The translations under genes and the position numbers were made by a program. The notes beneath the pieces are model-generated. The model was not told the origin of the DNA. It saw only the letters and a list, made by a program, of their open reading frames with translations, and searched no databases. Shown in pieces: positions 8,458-15,813 of a stretch of DNA of 20,697 nt. Source of the DNA: JAQUGA01 sp964521105 (GTDB lineage: Bacteria; Bacteroidota; Bacteroidia; Bacteroidales; WCHB1-69). The stretch is from positions 1 to 20,697 of the forward strand of contig CAZFPO010000043.1 in assembly GCA_964521105.1 (NCBI GenBank), given 5' to 3'. Position 1 is the first letter of the stretch. Each line of letters starts with the position of its first letter.

Positions 8458-8837
8458 AATTAAATCATTTTCAAATCTTCAAATTGAATAATTAGCACAT
8501 TAGCAAACTAAATAATTAGCACATTTTCAAATTTTCAAATCAACACATTTTCAAATCATTTAAGTAGGGAAGTAGGGAGTATGAAGTAGGAAGTAGGGAA
8601 GAACGAAGAAGGGAAGAACGAAGTAGGGAAGAACGAAGTATTCGATTTGATTCATTGGCACATTAGATAATTAGCACATTAGCAAACTAAATAATTAGCA
8701 CATTAGCAAATTTTCAAATCAACTCATCTTCAAATTAGCACATTGAATAATTAGCACATTAGCAAATCTTCAAATTAGCACATTAATCATTAGCACATTA
8801 GCAAATTTTCAAATCTTCAAATTGAATCATTAGCACA
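8458..8837. repeat. Degenerate tandem low-complexity repeat region
   Basis: The gap between the LD-carboxypeptidase and corA stop codons is filled by shuffled copies of short words: ATTAGCACATTAGCAAA, TTTTCAAAT and CTTCAAATTGAATAATT. At least eight occurrences of TTAGCACATTAG-like words are seen. The array runs into the corA stop codon itself. It is interrupted at about 8564-8640 by a purine-rich array. No coding frame or constant repeat/spacer periodicity is present. Similar words are familiar from intergenic regions of environmental Bacteroidota. Confidence 0.85.
8591..8640. repeat. 15-bp tandem repeat, about 3.3 units
   Basis: Units AAGTAGGGAAGAACG (8591-8605), AAGAAGGGAAGAACG (8606-8620) and AAGTAGGGAAGAACG (8621-8635), then a partial AAGTA. 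Further degenerate AAGTAGG words precede it from about 8563. The purine bias contrasts sharply with the surrounding AT-rich repeat. Confidence 0.9.
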
Positions 8838-9905
8838 TTAATTAATCCAGCCTTTTTTCTTAAAATAAAACATCATACCCACAGCTATCGTAACCATTGC
8901 TCCCCAAACTACAAAATACGCCCAATCGTATTGAATTTCGGGCATGTTAAAATTCATTCCGTAAACACCAACAATAAAAGTTAATGGAATAAAGATGGTA
9001 GAAACGATAGTAAGCACTTTCATAATACTATTCATTTTGTTCGACTGGCTGTTCATGAATAAATCCATCATGCTTGAAGCCATATCTCTAAAAACTTCAA
9101 TGGTTTCAATTACTTGAATAGTGTGGTCGTATAAATCGCGGATAAAAATCTTTGTATCGGGGCTAATTATTGGGTCTTCAATTTTATCAAGTCGATTTAG
9201 AAGCTCCCTTAAAGGGTAGACGGAACGTCTTAAATGAAGTATTTCGCGACGAATTGAGTGAAGTTTTAGCATCGTTTTTTGGTCGGGTTTGTCGAGCAGG
9301 TCATTTTCGAGTTCATCAATTTTTTCGCCTAATTTTTCAATTACGTCAAAATAATAATCAACAATTGAATCCATGAGGGCATACGTTAAATAATCACTAC
9401 CTCTTTTTCGTATCGTTCCTTTACCATCGATTAGTCGTTTTTTTACATGGTTGAAAACATCACCTTCTTTTTCCTGAAAGGTAAGTAATAGATTTTTTTT
9501 AATAATAAAACTAAGTTGCTCGTCGTCGACATTTTCTTCTAAAGCGTTAAACTGAAACATCTTCATTACAATAAAAAAGTAATCAGCAAATTCGTCGATT
9601 TTAGGTCGCTGCCCGATTGTAAGAATATCTTCAATAGTGAGTTTGTGTATTTTTAATTTCGAACCCGCTAGTTCAATGGTATTTATATCGTGCAAACCGT
9701 CGATATTAATCCACGAAACGCCTTCAAATTTCTCACACGTTGTTATTGCTTCTTCAATATTTGGTTGAATAGTTTCCTCATAAATATTGTCGTTATACTG
9801 AATTAAGCTTATTTTAACCGAAGCCATTTTTTTAGTTCCTGTAAATATTAAAGAGCCAGGAGCCAATCCTAATTTTAATTTTCGTTGAGGTTTATTTTTT
9901 TTCAT
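8838..9905 (-). CDS. corA: CorA-type magnesium/cobalt transporter
   Basis: A 355-residue inner-membrane divalent-cation channel of the CorA/MIT family, which forms homopentamers. The N-terminal cytosolic alpha/beta domain is followed by long stalk helices (the GEKIDELENDLLDKP and LHSIRREILHLRRSVYPLREL regions). Two C-terminal transmembrane helices lie at about 296-316 and 328-348. The hallmark Y-G-M-N-F motif lies at 315-319 at the end of the first helix, and the second helix ends in the basic tail FKKKGWIN. Length and layout match Thermotoga-type CorA. The start MKKNKPQRKL is the only in-frame ATG near the promoter box. It is transcribed alone, just downstream of the terminator of the oxidoreductase gene, and its stop codon abuts the low-complexity repeat. 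Confidence 0.95.
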   Translation of the reverse strand: MKKNKPQRKLKLGLAPGSLIFTGTKKMASVKISLIQYNDNIYEETIQPNIEEAITTCEKFEGVSWINIDGLHDINTIELAGSKLKIHKLTIEDILTIGQRPKIDEFADYFFIVMKMFQFNALEENVDDEQLSFIIKKNLLLTFQEKEGDVFNHVKKRLIDGKGTIRKRGSDYLTYALMDSIVDYYFDVIEKLGEKIDELENDLLDKPDQKTMLKLHSIRREILHLRRSVYPLRELLNRLDKIEDPIISPDTKIFIRDLYDHTIQVIETIEVFRDMASSMMDLFMNSQSNKMNSIMKVLTIVSTIFIPLTFIVGVYGMNFNMPEIQYDWAYFVVWGAMVTIAVGMMFYFKKKGWIN

Positions 9906-9926
9906 CGTTTTAATATCATATTAATG

Positions 9927-9934
9927 CAAAAATA
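9927..9934 (-). promoter_or_regulatory. Predicted -7 box for corA
   Basis: Minus strand TATTTTTG matches TAnnTTTG, 22 nt upstream of the corA start. The T-run of the preceding terminator could double as a weak -33 element. Confidence 0.45.
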
Positions 9935-9947
9935 AGTTAATTTCAAT

Positions 9948-9977
9948 AAAAAAAGCCACCTATTACAGTGGCTTTTT
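9948..9977 (-). terminator. Intrinsic terminator of the oxidoreductase gene
   Basis: The stem GCCAC/GTGGC, extended by A5/T5 pairing with an 8-nt loop, is followed on the minus strand by a T7 run, 18 nt after the stop codon at 9995. This is the classic rho-independent form. Confidence 0.85.
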
Positions 9978-9994
9978 CGAAATTATTAAATTTA

Positions 9995-12154
9995 TTATTG
10001 TAATGGTTTCACAATTTCGATAAGTTCGGGAAGATCCATTCCGATATTTTTCAGATGTTCGAGCGTTGGAACTCCATTTTTATTCCAACCACGACGTTGA
10101 TATACGGCATCTAAGAGCTGTTCGTATCTATTTTCACGGTATGTTCGTGTGATTTTTACTTTTTCTTCGGTTGATAAACCTTCGGGGTTTACACCAATAA
10201 GTTCTTTCATTTGTTTATCGTAACGTTCTGCTCTTGATTCATATTCTTCAACGGTAACAGGACCAGCAGCACGATAAGGCTGTGCGTCATGTTTTCTTAA
10301 ACCGTATCCACGACGAATATTAAAAATACGTTGGAAATTATACACCCTTTCCGACATTCGAACTAAAGCATGTTTATCAAAAGACATATCGCCTGTAACA
10401 CCTCTGTATACTTGAACGTAATTGTCCACATGTTCAGGAATTTTTGCGGGTTCATCAGTTAGTTTATTATCAGCAGGACTAACATCGTTCCATACAATTT
10501 TGCATAAACCCATTAAACCGAACCATGTTCGGAACATTGGAAAATAATGTAAAGCTTCAGCTTTATCTTCAAATGTAGGAATTTGATTATTCACCATATC
10601 CATAAAAATCAACCATGCTTCATCGTGTTGAGGCCCTTTATTGGTCATGGCATAACCACCTTGTTGAGCCAAGGATTCTTTAGAAACATATTGCGAGTAT
10701 TCTAGTCCTTTATTTTCCATGCCAATGTCTTGAAGGAAATTTGGATCGGCACCATATTCTCGAGCAAAAATTTCTTTCATTTTCCGAACACCTAATCCTG
10801 CAATTTTTCCAAAACCTTCGCCACGAGCTAGCTGATGCATTAGTTCGAGCGAATCATACGCGTTTCCGAAATGAAGATCTAAACCACCAGTTCGCTCTTT
10901 ATTTAGAATTCCGTTTTCGTAACATTCCATAATAAATGCAACAATAGTTCCCCAAGTAATTGTGCAAATACCGTATGTGTCACAATAGAAATTGGCTTCG
11001 ATGATAAATTCGTAATCAAAAATTCCAATGTTTGAGCCCAAGCCAGCAGCAGTTTCGTATTCTGGACCATCAACTATTACTTTATGACCTTTGTAAGGAC
11101 CCGTTTTTAGTTCAAAATTATCCACACCTTTGGCACATTGCATGGCACAGCCTATCCAACAACCATCGTTAATTCCTAAGGTGAAAAATTTATCTCTTAA
11201 AAAATCGCTGTGAATTTTAGGAGCATCTTTGTGCGTTCCATATTTAAAATTATGAGTAGGAAGTAAGTCGTAATCGCTCATTACATTAACGATGTTGGCA
11301 GTCCCTTTTTTACGCATTTGGTTTTGTTTGTCGTCAAGTTCAACCATTTCTTTGGTATAACGGCGACCTCTTTCCGTAATGATGCTCATATCAGCTACAT
11401 TGTTGGCATTAGGTTGAACACCACCAATTTTTGCCACTATAGCTTTAATTTTTTTGTTACGCATAACCGTACCAATGCCACCACGTCCAGCTTGTTTTAA
11501 ACGAATTTGTTTCCGTTTCATATCCCAGAATGTAAAATTAATCATCCCGATTAATGAATGTTCAGCGCCTGCACCTGCCGAAACAATCCCAATGTTTTTG
11601 CGATCTTTCTCGTTTTCGGCGTAATATTCAGTAAGCTCTTCACCCATAAGGTGTGAATCGGTCGAAAAACCTGGGTCTTCGATAATTTCAATACGATGAT
11701 TCACTGCATCAATATAAATAATGATGTCTTTATCCGATTTGCCTTGAATTTCTAATGCATCAAAACCTGCAAATTTCAAAAAAGGTCCAAAATATCCACC
11801 CACGTTTGAATCCATGATTGAATCCGTTTGTGGCGAAATAGAAACCAATAACGATTTTCCAGCACCCGAATATTGCGTAATTCCACCAATCGGTCCAGAC
11901 GAAATAATGATTTCATTTTCAGGATCATCCCACTTTGTTGTAGGTGTTGTTGCATCCCACAATAAACGTAATCCATATCCTTTTCCACCGATAAATTTTT
12001 CTTTCATCTCTGCAGGAACATCTTTCGATTTAATTTCTTTTGTTCCTACATTGATATACAATACTTTGTCGGTATAGCCTCTATACAATGGAGTGAATTC
12101 GTATTTCAACTCTTTTAATAAGGTTTGTCTGCTTTTTAATGCTTCAATGTCCAT
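9995..12154 (-). CDS. Aldehyde:ferredoxin oxidoreductase family protein (tungsten/molybdopterin)
   Basis: 719 residues. Family members oxidise aldehydes to acids with ferredoxin, or carry out related low-potential redox steps, using a bis-pterin tungsten cofactor and one 4Fe-4S cluster in the cytosol of anaerobes. Visible hallmarks are the N-terminal pterin-contact segment FIGGKGYGLRLL (54-65), the SGPIGG turn (86-91) and AGRGGIGTVMRNKKIKAI (222-239). Candidate cluster ligands are C332, C336 and C340 in DGCWIGCAMQC, plus C551 in LMGLCKIVWND. The first three are spaced C-x3-C-x3-C, whereas Pyrococcus AOR has C-x2-C-x3-C. The GYA-x-T-x-RG-x2-H pterin loop of AOR reads GGYAMTNKGPQHDEAW here, so this is a divergent subfamily and the substrate is not predictable. 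It is monocistronic with its own terminator, and divergent from a ThiF/ThiS pair. No ferredoxin partner is in the window. Confidence 0.93.
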   Translation of the reverse strand: MDIEALKSRQTLLKELKYEFTPLYRGYTDKVLYINVGTKEIKSKDVPAEMKEKFIGGKGYGLRLLWDATTPTTKWDDPENEIIISSGPIGGITQYSGAGKSLLVSISPQTDSIMDSNVGGYFGPFLKFAGFDALEIQGKSDKDIIIYIDAVNHRIEIIEDPGFSTDSHLMGEELTEYYAENEKDRKNIGIVSAGAGAEHSLIGMINFTFWDMKRKQIRLKQAGRGGIGTVMRNKKIKAIVAKIGGVQPNANNVADMSIITERGRRYTKEMVELDDKQNQMRKKGTANIVNVMSDYDLLPTHNFKYGTHKDAPKIHSDFLRDKFFTLGINDGCWIGCAMQCAKGVDNFELKTGPYKGHKVIVDGPEYETAAGLGSNIGIFDYEFIIEANFYCDTYGICTITWGTIVAFIMECYENGILNKERTGGLDLHFGNAYDSLELMHQLARGEGFGKIAGLGVRKMKEIFAREYGADPNFLQDIGMENKGLEYSQYVSKESLAQQGGYAMTNKGPQHDEAWLIFMDMVNNQIPTFEDKAEALHYFPMFRTWFGLMGLCKIVWNDVSPADNKLTDEPAKIPEHVDNYVQVYRGVTGDMSFDKHALVRMSERVYNFQRIFNIRRGYGLRKHDAQPYRAAGPVTVEEYESRAERYDKQMKELIGVNPEGLSTEEKVKITRTYRENRYEQLLDAVYQRRGWNKNGVPTLEHLKNIGMDLPELIEIVKPLQ

Positions 12155-12191
12155 ATATTTTTATTTTTTTGTTTCTGGTTTTAGTCATCAG

Positions 12192-12199
12192 CAAAAATA
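12192..12199 (-). promoter_or_regulatory. Predicted -7 box for the oxidoreductase gene
   Basis: Minus strand TATTTTTG matches TAnnTTTG, 37 nt upstream of the ATG at 12154, giving a leader of about 30 nt. The -33 element is not clear. Confidence 0.4.
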
Positions 12200-12372
12200 A
12201 TAAATAATCCTTATCATGAGTTAAAATCTTAGAAAATAGGGTGATGAAATTTAATACATGTCGAAATTATCATCTCAACTGTATAACCAAAAAAATAAAA
12301 TTTGTTAAAAAAGAATGATTTGGCTTTTAAAAGTTTTCAATAATGATGTTTTAAAATTTCAGTTTAAAGTAT

Positions 12373-12380
12373 TAAATTTG
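12373..12380 (+). promoter_or_regulatory. Predicted -7 box of the thiF-thiS pair, possibly leaderless
   Basis: TAAATTTG matches TAnnTTTG, with TTTT at 12349-12352 twenty bases upstream as a -33 candidate. The box ends only 4 nt before the first ATG at 12385, so transcription would start at or just beside the start codon. Confidence 0.5.
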
Positions 12381-12384
12381 CGAC

Positions 12385-12966
12385 ATGATGACATTTAATG
12401 AAATTAAGGAAGTTTTAGAAACAAAAAAAGTTGGTATAGCGGGTTGTGGCGGAATCGGTTCCAATTGTGCTGTAGCATTAGCTAGAGTTGGTGTAGGGAA
12501 TCTTGTAATTGCCGATTTTGATGTGATTGAATTATCGAATTTAAATCGTCAATATTTTTTCCACGATCAAATTGGTTTGCCAAAAGCCACTTGTTTAAAA
12601 CAAAATATCCTTCGTGTTAATCCACAAGTGCAGGTTGAAGAGCATATTATTAAATTACAATCTCAGGATATTATCGATTTATTTTCCGATTGTGATGTAA
12701 TTATTGAAGCGTTTGATAAGGTTGATATGAAAAAAATGATCATCCAAACAATTTTAATCCAAATGCCCACAAAATACCTTATTTCGGGTAATGGAATGGC
12801 AGGTTGGGGAAACAGCGATAGCATTAAACCATTTTATTCCGACCAATTAATTCTGTGTGGCGATATGATGAGCGAAGCATCAGTAAATAATCCACCCATA
12901 GCACCTAGGGTAGGAATAGTGTCGAACATGATGGCTAACGAAGCCTTAAGTATTTTATTAAAATAA
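12385..12966 (+). CDS. thiF: ThiF/MoeB-family adenylyltransferase (short, ThiF family 2-like)
   Basis: 193 residues of the E1-like superfamily, which adenylates the C-terminal Gly-Gly of a ThiS or MoaD carrier with ATP before sulfur transfer. A Rossmann glycine motif, AGCGGIGSN, lies at 19-27. The conserved stretch ADFDVIELSNLNRQYF (43-58) supplies the acidic and arginine ATP-site residues, and GLPKA follows. The Cys-x2-Cys zinc pairs and the C-terminal rhodanese domain of longer MoeB forms are absent. The size and the SGNGMAGWGNSDSIK / LCGDMMSEASVNNPPIAPRVG pattern match the short ThiF family 2 found in anaerobes. It is followed after 16 nt by a ThiS-like carrier and diverges from the oxidoreductase. 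A role in pterin-cofactor sulfuration or thiamine synthesis cannot be separated from sequence alone. Confidence 0.88.
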   Translation: MMTFNEIKEVLETKKVGIAGCGGIGSNCAVALARVGVGNLVIADFDVIELSNLNRQYFFHDQIGLPKATCLKQNILRVNPQVQVEEHIIKLQSQDIIDLFSDCDVIIEAFDKVDMKKMIIQTILIQMPTKYLISGNGMAGWGNSDSIKPFYSDQLILCGDMMSEASVNNPPIAPRVGIVSNMMANEALSILLK

Positions 12967-12982
12967 TTGAAGTTTACAAAGT

Positions 12983-13186
12983 ATGACCATAAAACTCAAC
13001 CATAATATCGAAATTTTTGAAGCCAACCAGCTTACTATTGCCGACATCATTCATGTTAAAAAGTTTTCGCACCACGATTTAATTATAAAAATTAATTCAG
13101 TACTAATAAAACACGAAAACTATCACGAAATGATGGTAAACGAAGGCGATAATGTCGAAATCATCCATTTATTTCATGGAGGTTAA
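12983..13186 (+). CDS. thiS: ThiS/MoaD-like sulfur carrier protein
   Basis: 67 residues, the normal size for beta-grasp sulfur carriers. It ends in the diagnostic Gly-Gly (FHGG) that is adenylated and thiocarboxylated. The body follows the ThiS pattern: an N-terminal beta hairpin, then DLIIKINSVLIKHENYHEMMVNEGDNVEIIHLFHGG-like spacing, with the N-E-G-D-x-V-E-I-I strand before the tail. It is the second gene after the short ThiF, with a 16-nt gap, so the two are almost certainly a cognate E1-carrier pair. ThiS and MoaD cannot be told apart reliably at this length. The oxidoreductase next door favours a cofactor-related role but does not prove it. Confidence 0.85.
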   Translation: MTIKLNHNIEIFEANQLTIADIIHVKKFSHHDLIIKINSVLIKHENYHEMMVNEGDNVEIIHLFHGG

Positions 13187-13202
13187 AGCTTTTTCGTTTT
13201 TA

Positions 13203-13300
13203 TTTGGGCACCCGGGCGGGCTTTACGTTGCAAGTCCTCGCTGGCTAAAATCAACTTTCATTAAGCCAGCTGTGGGCTTTTCACTTCAATCCCTGGTGCA
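13203..13300. repeat. GGGC-type degenerate intergenic repeat with internal hairpin
   Basis: Two related halves are seen, GGGCTTTACGTTGCAAGTCC (from 13218) and GGGCTTTTCACTTCAATCCC (from 13274). They are separated by an inverted repeat GCTGGCT (13240-13246) / AGCCAGC (13264-13270). The block is more GC-rich than its surroundings and recalls the GGGCTnTnCGCTgCAA-type repeats scattered through many Bacteroidota genomes. It lies right after the thiS stop and may act as its 3' structure. Confidence 0.6.
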
Positions 13301-13314
13301 ATACTTTGGGTAAT

Positions 13315-13464
13315 TAGTGATTGTAAAAAACGCCAACTTCTTTCCGCCAAAAAGGCGGACTGGCTGTTACTCTTGCAACAAATTCAGGTCATATACCAGC
13401 TGGTGGACTTCCCAAATTCGTTGCTGCGAAAGCCTCGAATTTGACGTTTTATTATCAATCACTA
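13315..13464. repeat. 150-bp element with terminal inverted repeats
   Basis: The ends TAGTGATTG (13315-13323) and CAATCACTA (13456-13464) are exact reverse complements, and the next bases (TAAAAAACG / CGTTTTATTAT) continue imperfectly. Inside are a TCCGCC-AAAAA-GGCGGA hairpin (13343-13359), the palindrome ACCAGCTGGT (13395-13404), and IR pairs GCAACAAATT / AATTCGTTGC and CAAATTCG / CGAATTTG. There is no coding frame. It looks like a small non-autonomous mobile element or a structured RNA; I do not recognise it. Confidence 0.6.
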
Positions 13465-13602
13465 TGTTTTTTTAAATTGAATTTAATTCAACAATGTTTT
13501 AATCGACATGTTGAAGATAATCAATATGTTATGGACTTTTTTATTGTCACTAAATAACGAAAACAATATTGTATTTTTGAGCACATTAATGTTCATTTTT
13601 GA

Positions 13603-13656
13603 ACATTAGGGACAATATTTACTGTGAAGCAGTCATCCTTATCCCTATTGTCCTTG
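13603..13656. repeat. Dispersed hairpin repeat, copy A
   Basis: The outer arms GGACAAT (13610-13616) and ATTGTCC (13647-13653) flank an inner ACTG/CAGT hairpin. Nearly the same sequence recurs at 17589-17643 and, more diverged, at 16511-16566. It lies 56 nt beyond the stop of the 13712-14302 gene. Confidence 0.8.
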
Positions 13657-13711
13657 AAAAAAAATCGCACACACCGCTTGTTTAGTGGTTTTATTGGTAG
13701 ATAATTGGTTG

Positions 13712-14302
13712 TTAAATTTTCTTTGAATCTTTTATAAATTTCAACATTCTTTCAAAATACGCTTCAATGGATTCTTCGGGAAGTTTAGGAATACACTCCA
13801 AAGCTGAGGCGAAACTGTTTATTAAATTAGCGTTTCTTGTGAAATTAACGTTTAATAGTTCTTCATCATTGGTTTCCCAATAAGAACCTTCATCCATAAA
13901 TATTAAATCTGTCAAATATTTTTTATTCAAATAGCGAAAAAGTTGAATAATCAATTTATGGACTTCTGCACCTGCAAATTGTGTTTTTACCGAAATCATA
14001 TATAAGTATTTGCTTTCTTGCTGTTCTTCAGTTTTACCATAAAACAATAAAAGTGGTTTGTTGCTCATCCGTCCGTTTGAAAGAAAACATATTGAAATTG
14101 TTTCACAATTTGGTGGTGTAAAACTAATTCCATAAATATTATTATCATAGTCAGGCTTGCCAAATGAACTTGCAGGAAATTCACGTTCATACACATCGTA
14201 TTGCCATTTATTGGCACTGGCAATGTCAACAATTTCTTCAATTAATTCTGGCAACATATCAGGGTTTGCTATACTGCCTTGGTAATGAAAACTTAATCCC
14301 AT
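13712..14302 (-). CDS. Hypothetical protein
   Basis: A 196-residue soluble protein without signal peptide or membrane helix. The N-terminus MGLSFHYQGSIANPDMLPELIEEIVDIA is a pattern I have seen at the start of uncharacterised Bacteroidota proteins that open with a strand, a helix, and then the acidic W-x-Y-x-V-Y-E-R-E-F region. The rest alternates strands (IYGISFTPPNCETISICFLSNGR) and helices. No catalytic motif stands out. A GAGG sequence lies about 10 nt upstream of the ATG, one of few Shine-Dalgarno-like sites in the window. It is 130 nt downstream of the RhuM gene on the same strand and bounded on the far side by hairpin repeat copy A, so it belongs to the repeat-rich accessory stretch. 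Confidence 0.7.
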   Translation of the reverse strand: MGLSFHYQGSIANPDMLPELIEEIVDIASANKWQYDVYEREFPASSFGKPDYDNNIYGISFTPPNCETISICFLSNGRMSNKPLLLFYGKTEEQQESKYLYMISVKTQFAGAEVHKLIIQLFRYLNKKYLTDLIFMDEGSYWETNDEELLNVNFTRNANLINSFASALECIPKLPEESIEAYFERMLKFIKDSKKI

Positions 14303-14432
14303 AGTTTAATTCCTCTCAAATTATAAAGTTACTTTCATATTTAGTAATTTATCTGTATTTATTCAAAGTCGGTTTATAACTAAAAACTATTTTTTAATAA
14401 ATGCCTATTAACCCTGAGAAAATTCTCTAAAA

Positions 14433-15458
14433 CTATGTTTTCTTCGATTTAAGTTCTACCTCTTTCTGAATATTTTTTATCGTGTTGAGATAAGCTTTTT
14501 CAACAGGTGAAAGTGTTTTTGCCTGAAATTTTAGATATTCAGTCCCAGCTTTTTCTATTGCTTTTTCATGACTTATTTTACCTGCATCTTGCAAAATCCC
14601 TTTACCATAAATTGATGTGAATTTATCGAGTTCTTTTAGCCAGTCACTCATTTTCATGGGCGTTTGTTCCATTGCTTTCAATTCGGCTAAATCAAAAAAT
14701 GCTGAAACCAGACGGTTAAGTCTCGCCAATTCATCATTTTCTAAATAGTTTTTTGCCACAGAAATATCTTTTTTTGTTGGCAATGCTCCCGAAAAATTTG
14801 TTAAACCCATAAATTCTTTTTCGGCATCTGCACGAGAAAAAATTAGTTCTGCTGCTGTTTGTTTATTTACGGCATAATGTAGTTTGTTTTGTACAATTTT
14901 AAAGAATAATATTGACTCTTCATTTTTTGGGTCGTAATCAATACTTGTTGCATACAAATCTAGTACCTGACGGTATACCACTTTTTCACTGCTTCGTATA
15001 TCACGTATTCGATCTAAAAGCTCCTTCCAATAGTTTCCCCCGCTAAGCTCTTTTAATCGTTCATCGTCCATAGTAAAACCTTTGATGATATATTCTCGGA
15101 GCCTCTGTGTTGCCCATTGCCGAAACTGAGTGCCTCTCAATGATTTCACACGGTATCCTACTGAAATTATCACATCAAGATTGTAATATTTTACAGTAAC
15201 ATTTTGCATTTTCCCTTCAATTGCACCATGTTGAGTGGTGTGTCGGAATTTCCGACATACCACTTTTTCTTCCAATTCTCCTTCTTTAAAAACATTGGCA
15301 ATATGCTCGGTTACCGTACTTCTGCCTTTTTCAAAAAGAAAAGCCATTTGCTCTTGAGTAAGCCAAACAGTTTCTTCTTCAAACAAAACATCAATTTTTA
15401 TTTTTTCATCATCCGTTTTAAAAAGGATAATGTCATTATTCTGTATTTCTTTTTTCAT
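14433..15458 (-). CDS. RhuM family protein
   Basis: 341 residues from the ATG at 15458. It matches the virulence-protein RhuM family, named from a Salmonella pathogenicity-island gene and common on mobile islands; its biochemical function is not established. The characteristic N-terminal block, TVWLTQEQMAFLFEKGRSTV followed by TEHIANVFKEGELEE, looks like a helix-turn-helix. It is followed by VKYYNLDVIISVGYRVKS and GTQFRQWATQRLREYIIKGF, all highly typical of the family. The C-terminal part has the NKLHYAVNKQTAAELIFSRADA and FMGLTNFSG patterns. The frame extends 24 codons further upstream to 15530, but family similarity begins at MKKEIQNNDIILF, so the shorter start is preferred. It ends with a basic ELKSKKT tail. 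Its neighbours are accessory genes and repeats, consistent with horizontal gain. Confidence 0.9.
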   Translation of the reverse strand: MKKEIQNNDIILFKTDDEKIKIDVLFEEETVWLTQEQMAFLFEKGRSTVTEHIANVFKEGELEEKVVCRKFRHTTQHGAIEGKMQNVTVKYYNLDVIISVGYRVKSLRGTQFRQWATQRLREYIIKGFTMDDERLKELSGGNYWKELLDRIRDIRSSEKVVYRQVLDLYATSIDYDPKNEESILFFKIVQNKLHYAVNKQTAAELIFSRADAEKEFMGLTNFSGALPTKKDISVAKNYLENDELARLNRLVSAFFDLAELKAMEQTPMKMSDWLKELDKFTSIYGKGILQDAGKISHEKAIEKAGTEYLKFQAKTLSPVEKAYLNTIKNIQKEVELKSKKT

Positions 15459-15612
15459 AACTAAGCTTTTATGACAATTAGTGCATACATCTGCTTGTGT
15501 GGGAAAGTTAACCCCTTCTTTTTTTGTCAAGCCACGGACAAAGTTAATAAATTATTTGGATATCGCACATCCCTTTTAATCCCACTTTTATAGAACTATT
15601 TATTATGAAATG

Positions 15613-15813
15613 CTATCCATTTAGAACGAAATTGAAAGTAACGATAAACAATATGTCTTCATCACTTTTTTGATTTGATTCTTTTAATTTTTTACTCATT
15701 TCCATTACCGACTTTATATCTGACTCCTTACATCCATTAACTAAAGTATACCTTTTAGTTGTTTCATTTAGCCCAAAATGTCTATAAATAAGTAAGATTA
15801 ACAAAGTATGCAA
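15613..15813 (-). CDS. Small hypothetical protein, overlapping the membrane-protein gene
   Basis: 66 codons, beginning inside the 3' end of the membrane-protein gene (32-nt overlap, different frame). The first ten residues (MHTLLILLIY) are only the shifted reading of that gene. The remainder (FGLNETTKRYTLVNGCKESD onward) is hydrophilic with a balanced composition and could be a genuine coding stretch. It may be a translationally coupled small protein or the displaced C-terminus of the upstream gene after a frameshift. No family is recognised. Confidence 0.35.
   Translation of the reverse strand: MHTLLILLIYRHFGLNETTKRYTLVNGCKESDIKSVMEMSKKLKESNQKSDEDILFIVTFNFVLNG

Noticed and set aside
8458..8837. 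Possible CRISPR array
   Set aside because: The repeated words vary in length and order, there are no unique spacers of constant size, and no cas genes are nearby.
11814..12077. 87-codon open frame antisense to the AOR-family gene
   Set aside because: It is fully contained in a strongly supported coding region and carries no recognisable motif.
13315..13464. Integron attC site
   Set aside because: Its ends (TAGTGATTG / CAATCACTA) are unlike attC core sites.
15471..15485. C-x2-C-H haem-binding-like motif in the upstream extension of the RhuM frame
   Set aside because: It lies before the family-conserved start at 15458, and there is no signal peptide for a cytochrome c, so it is most likely untranslated.
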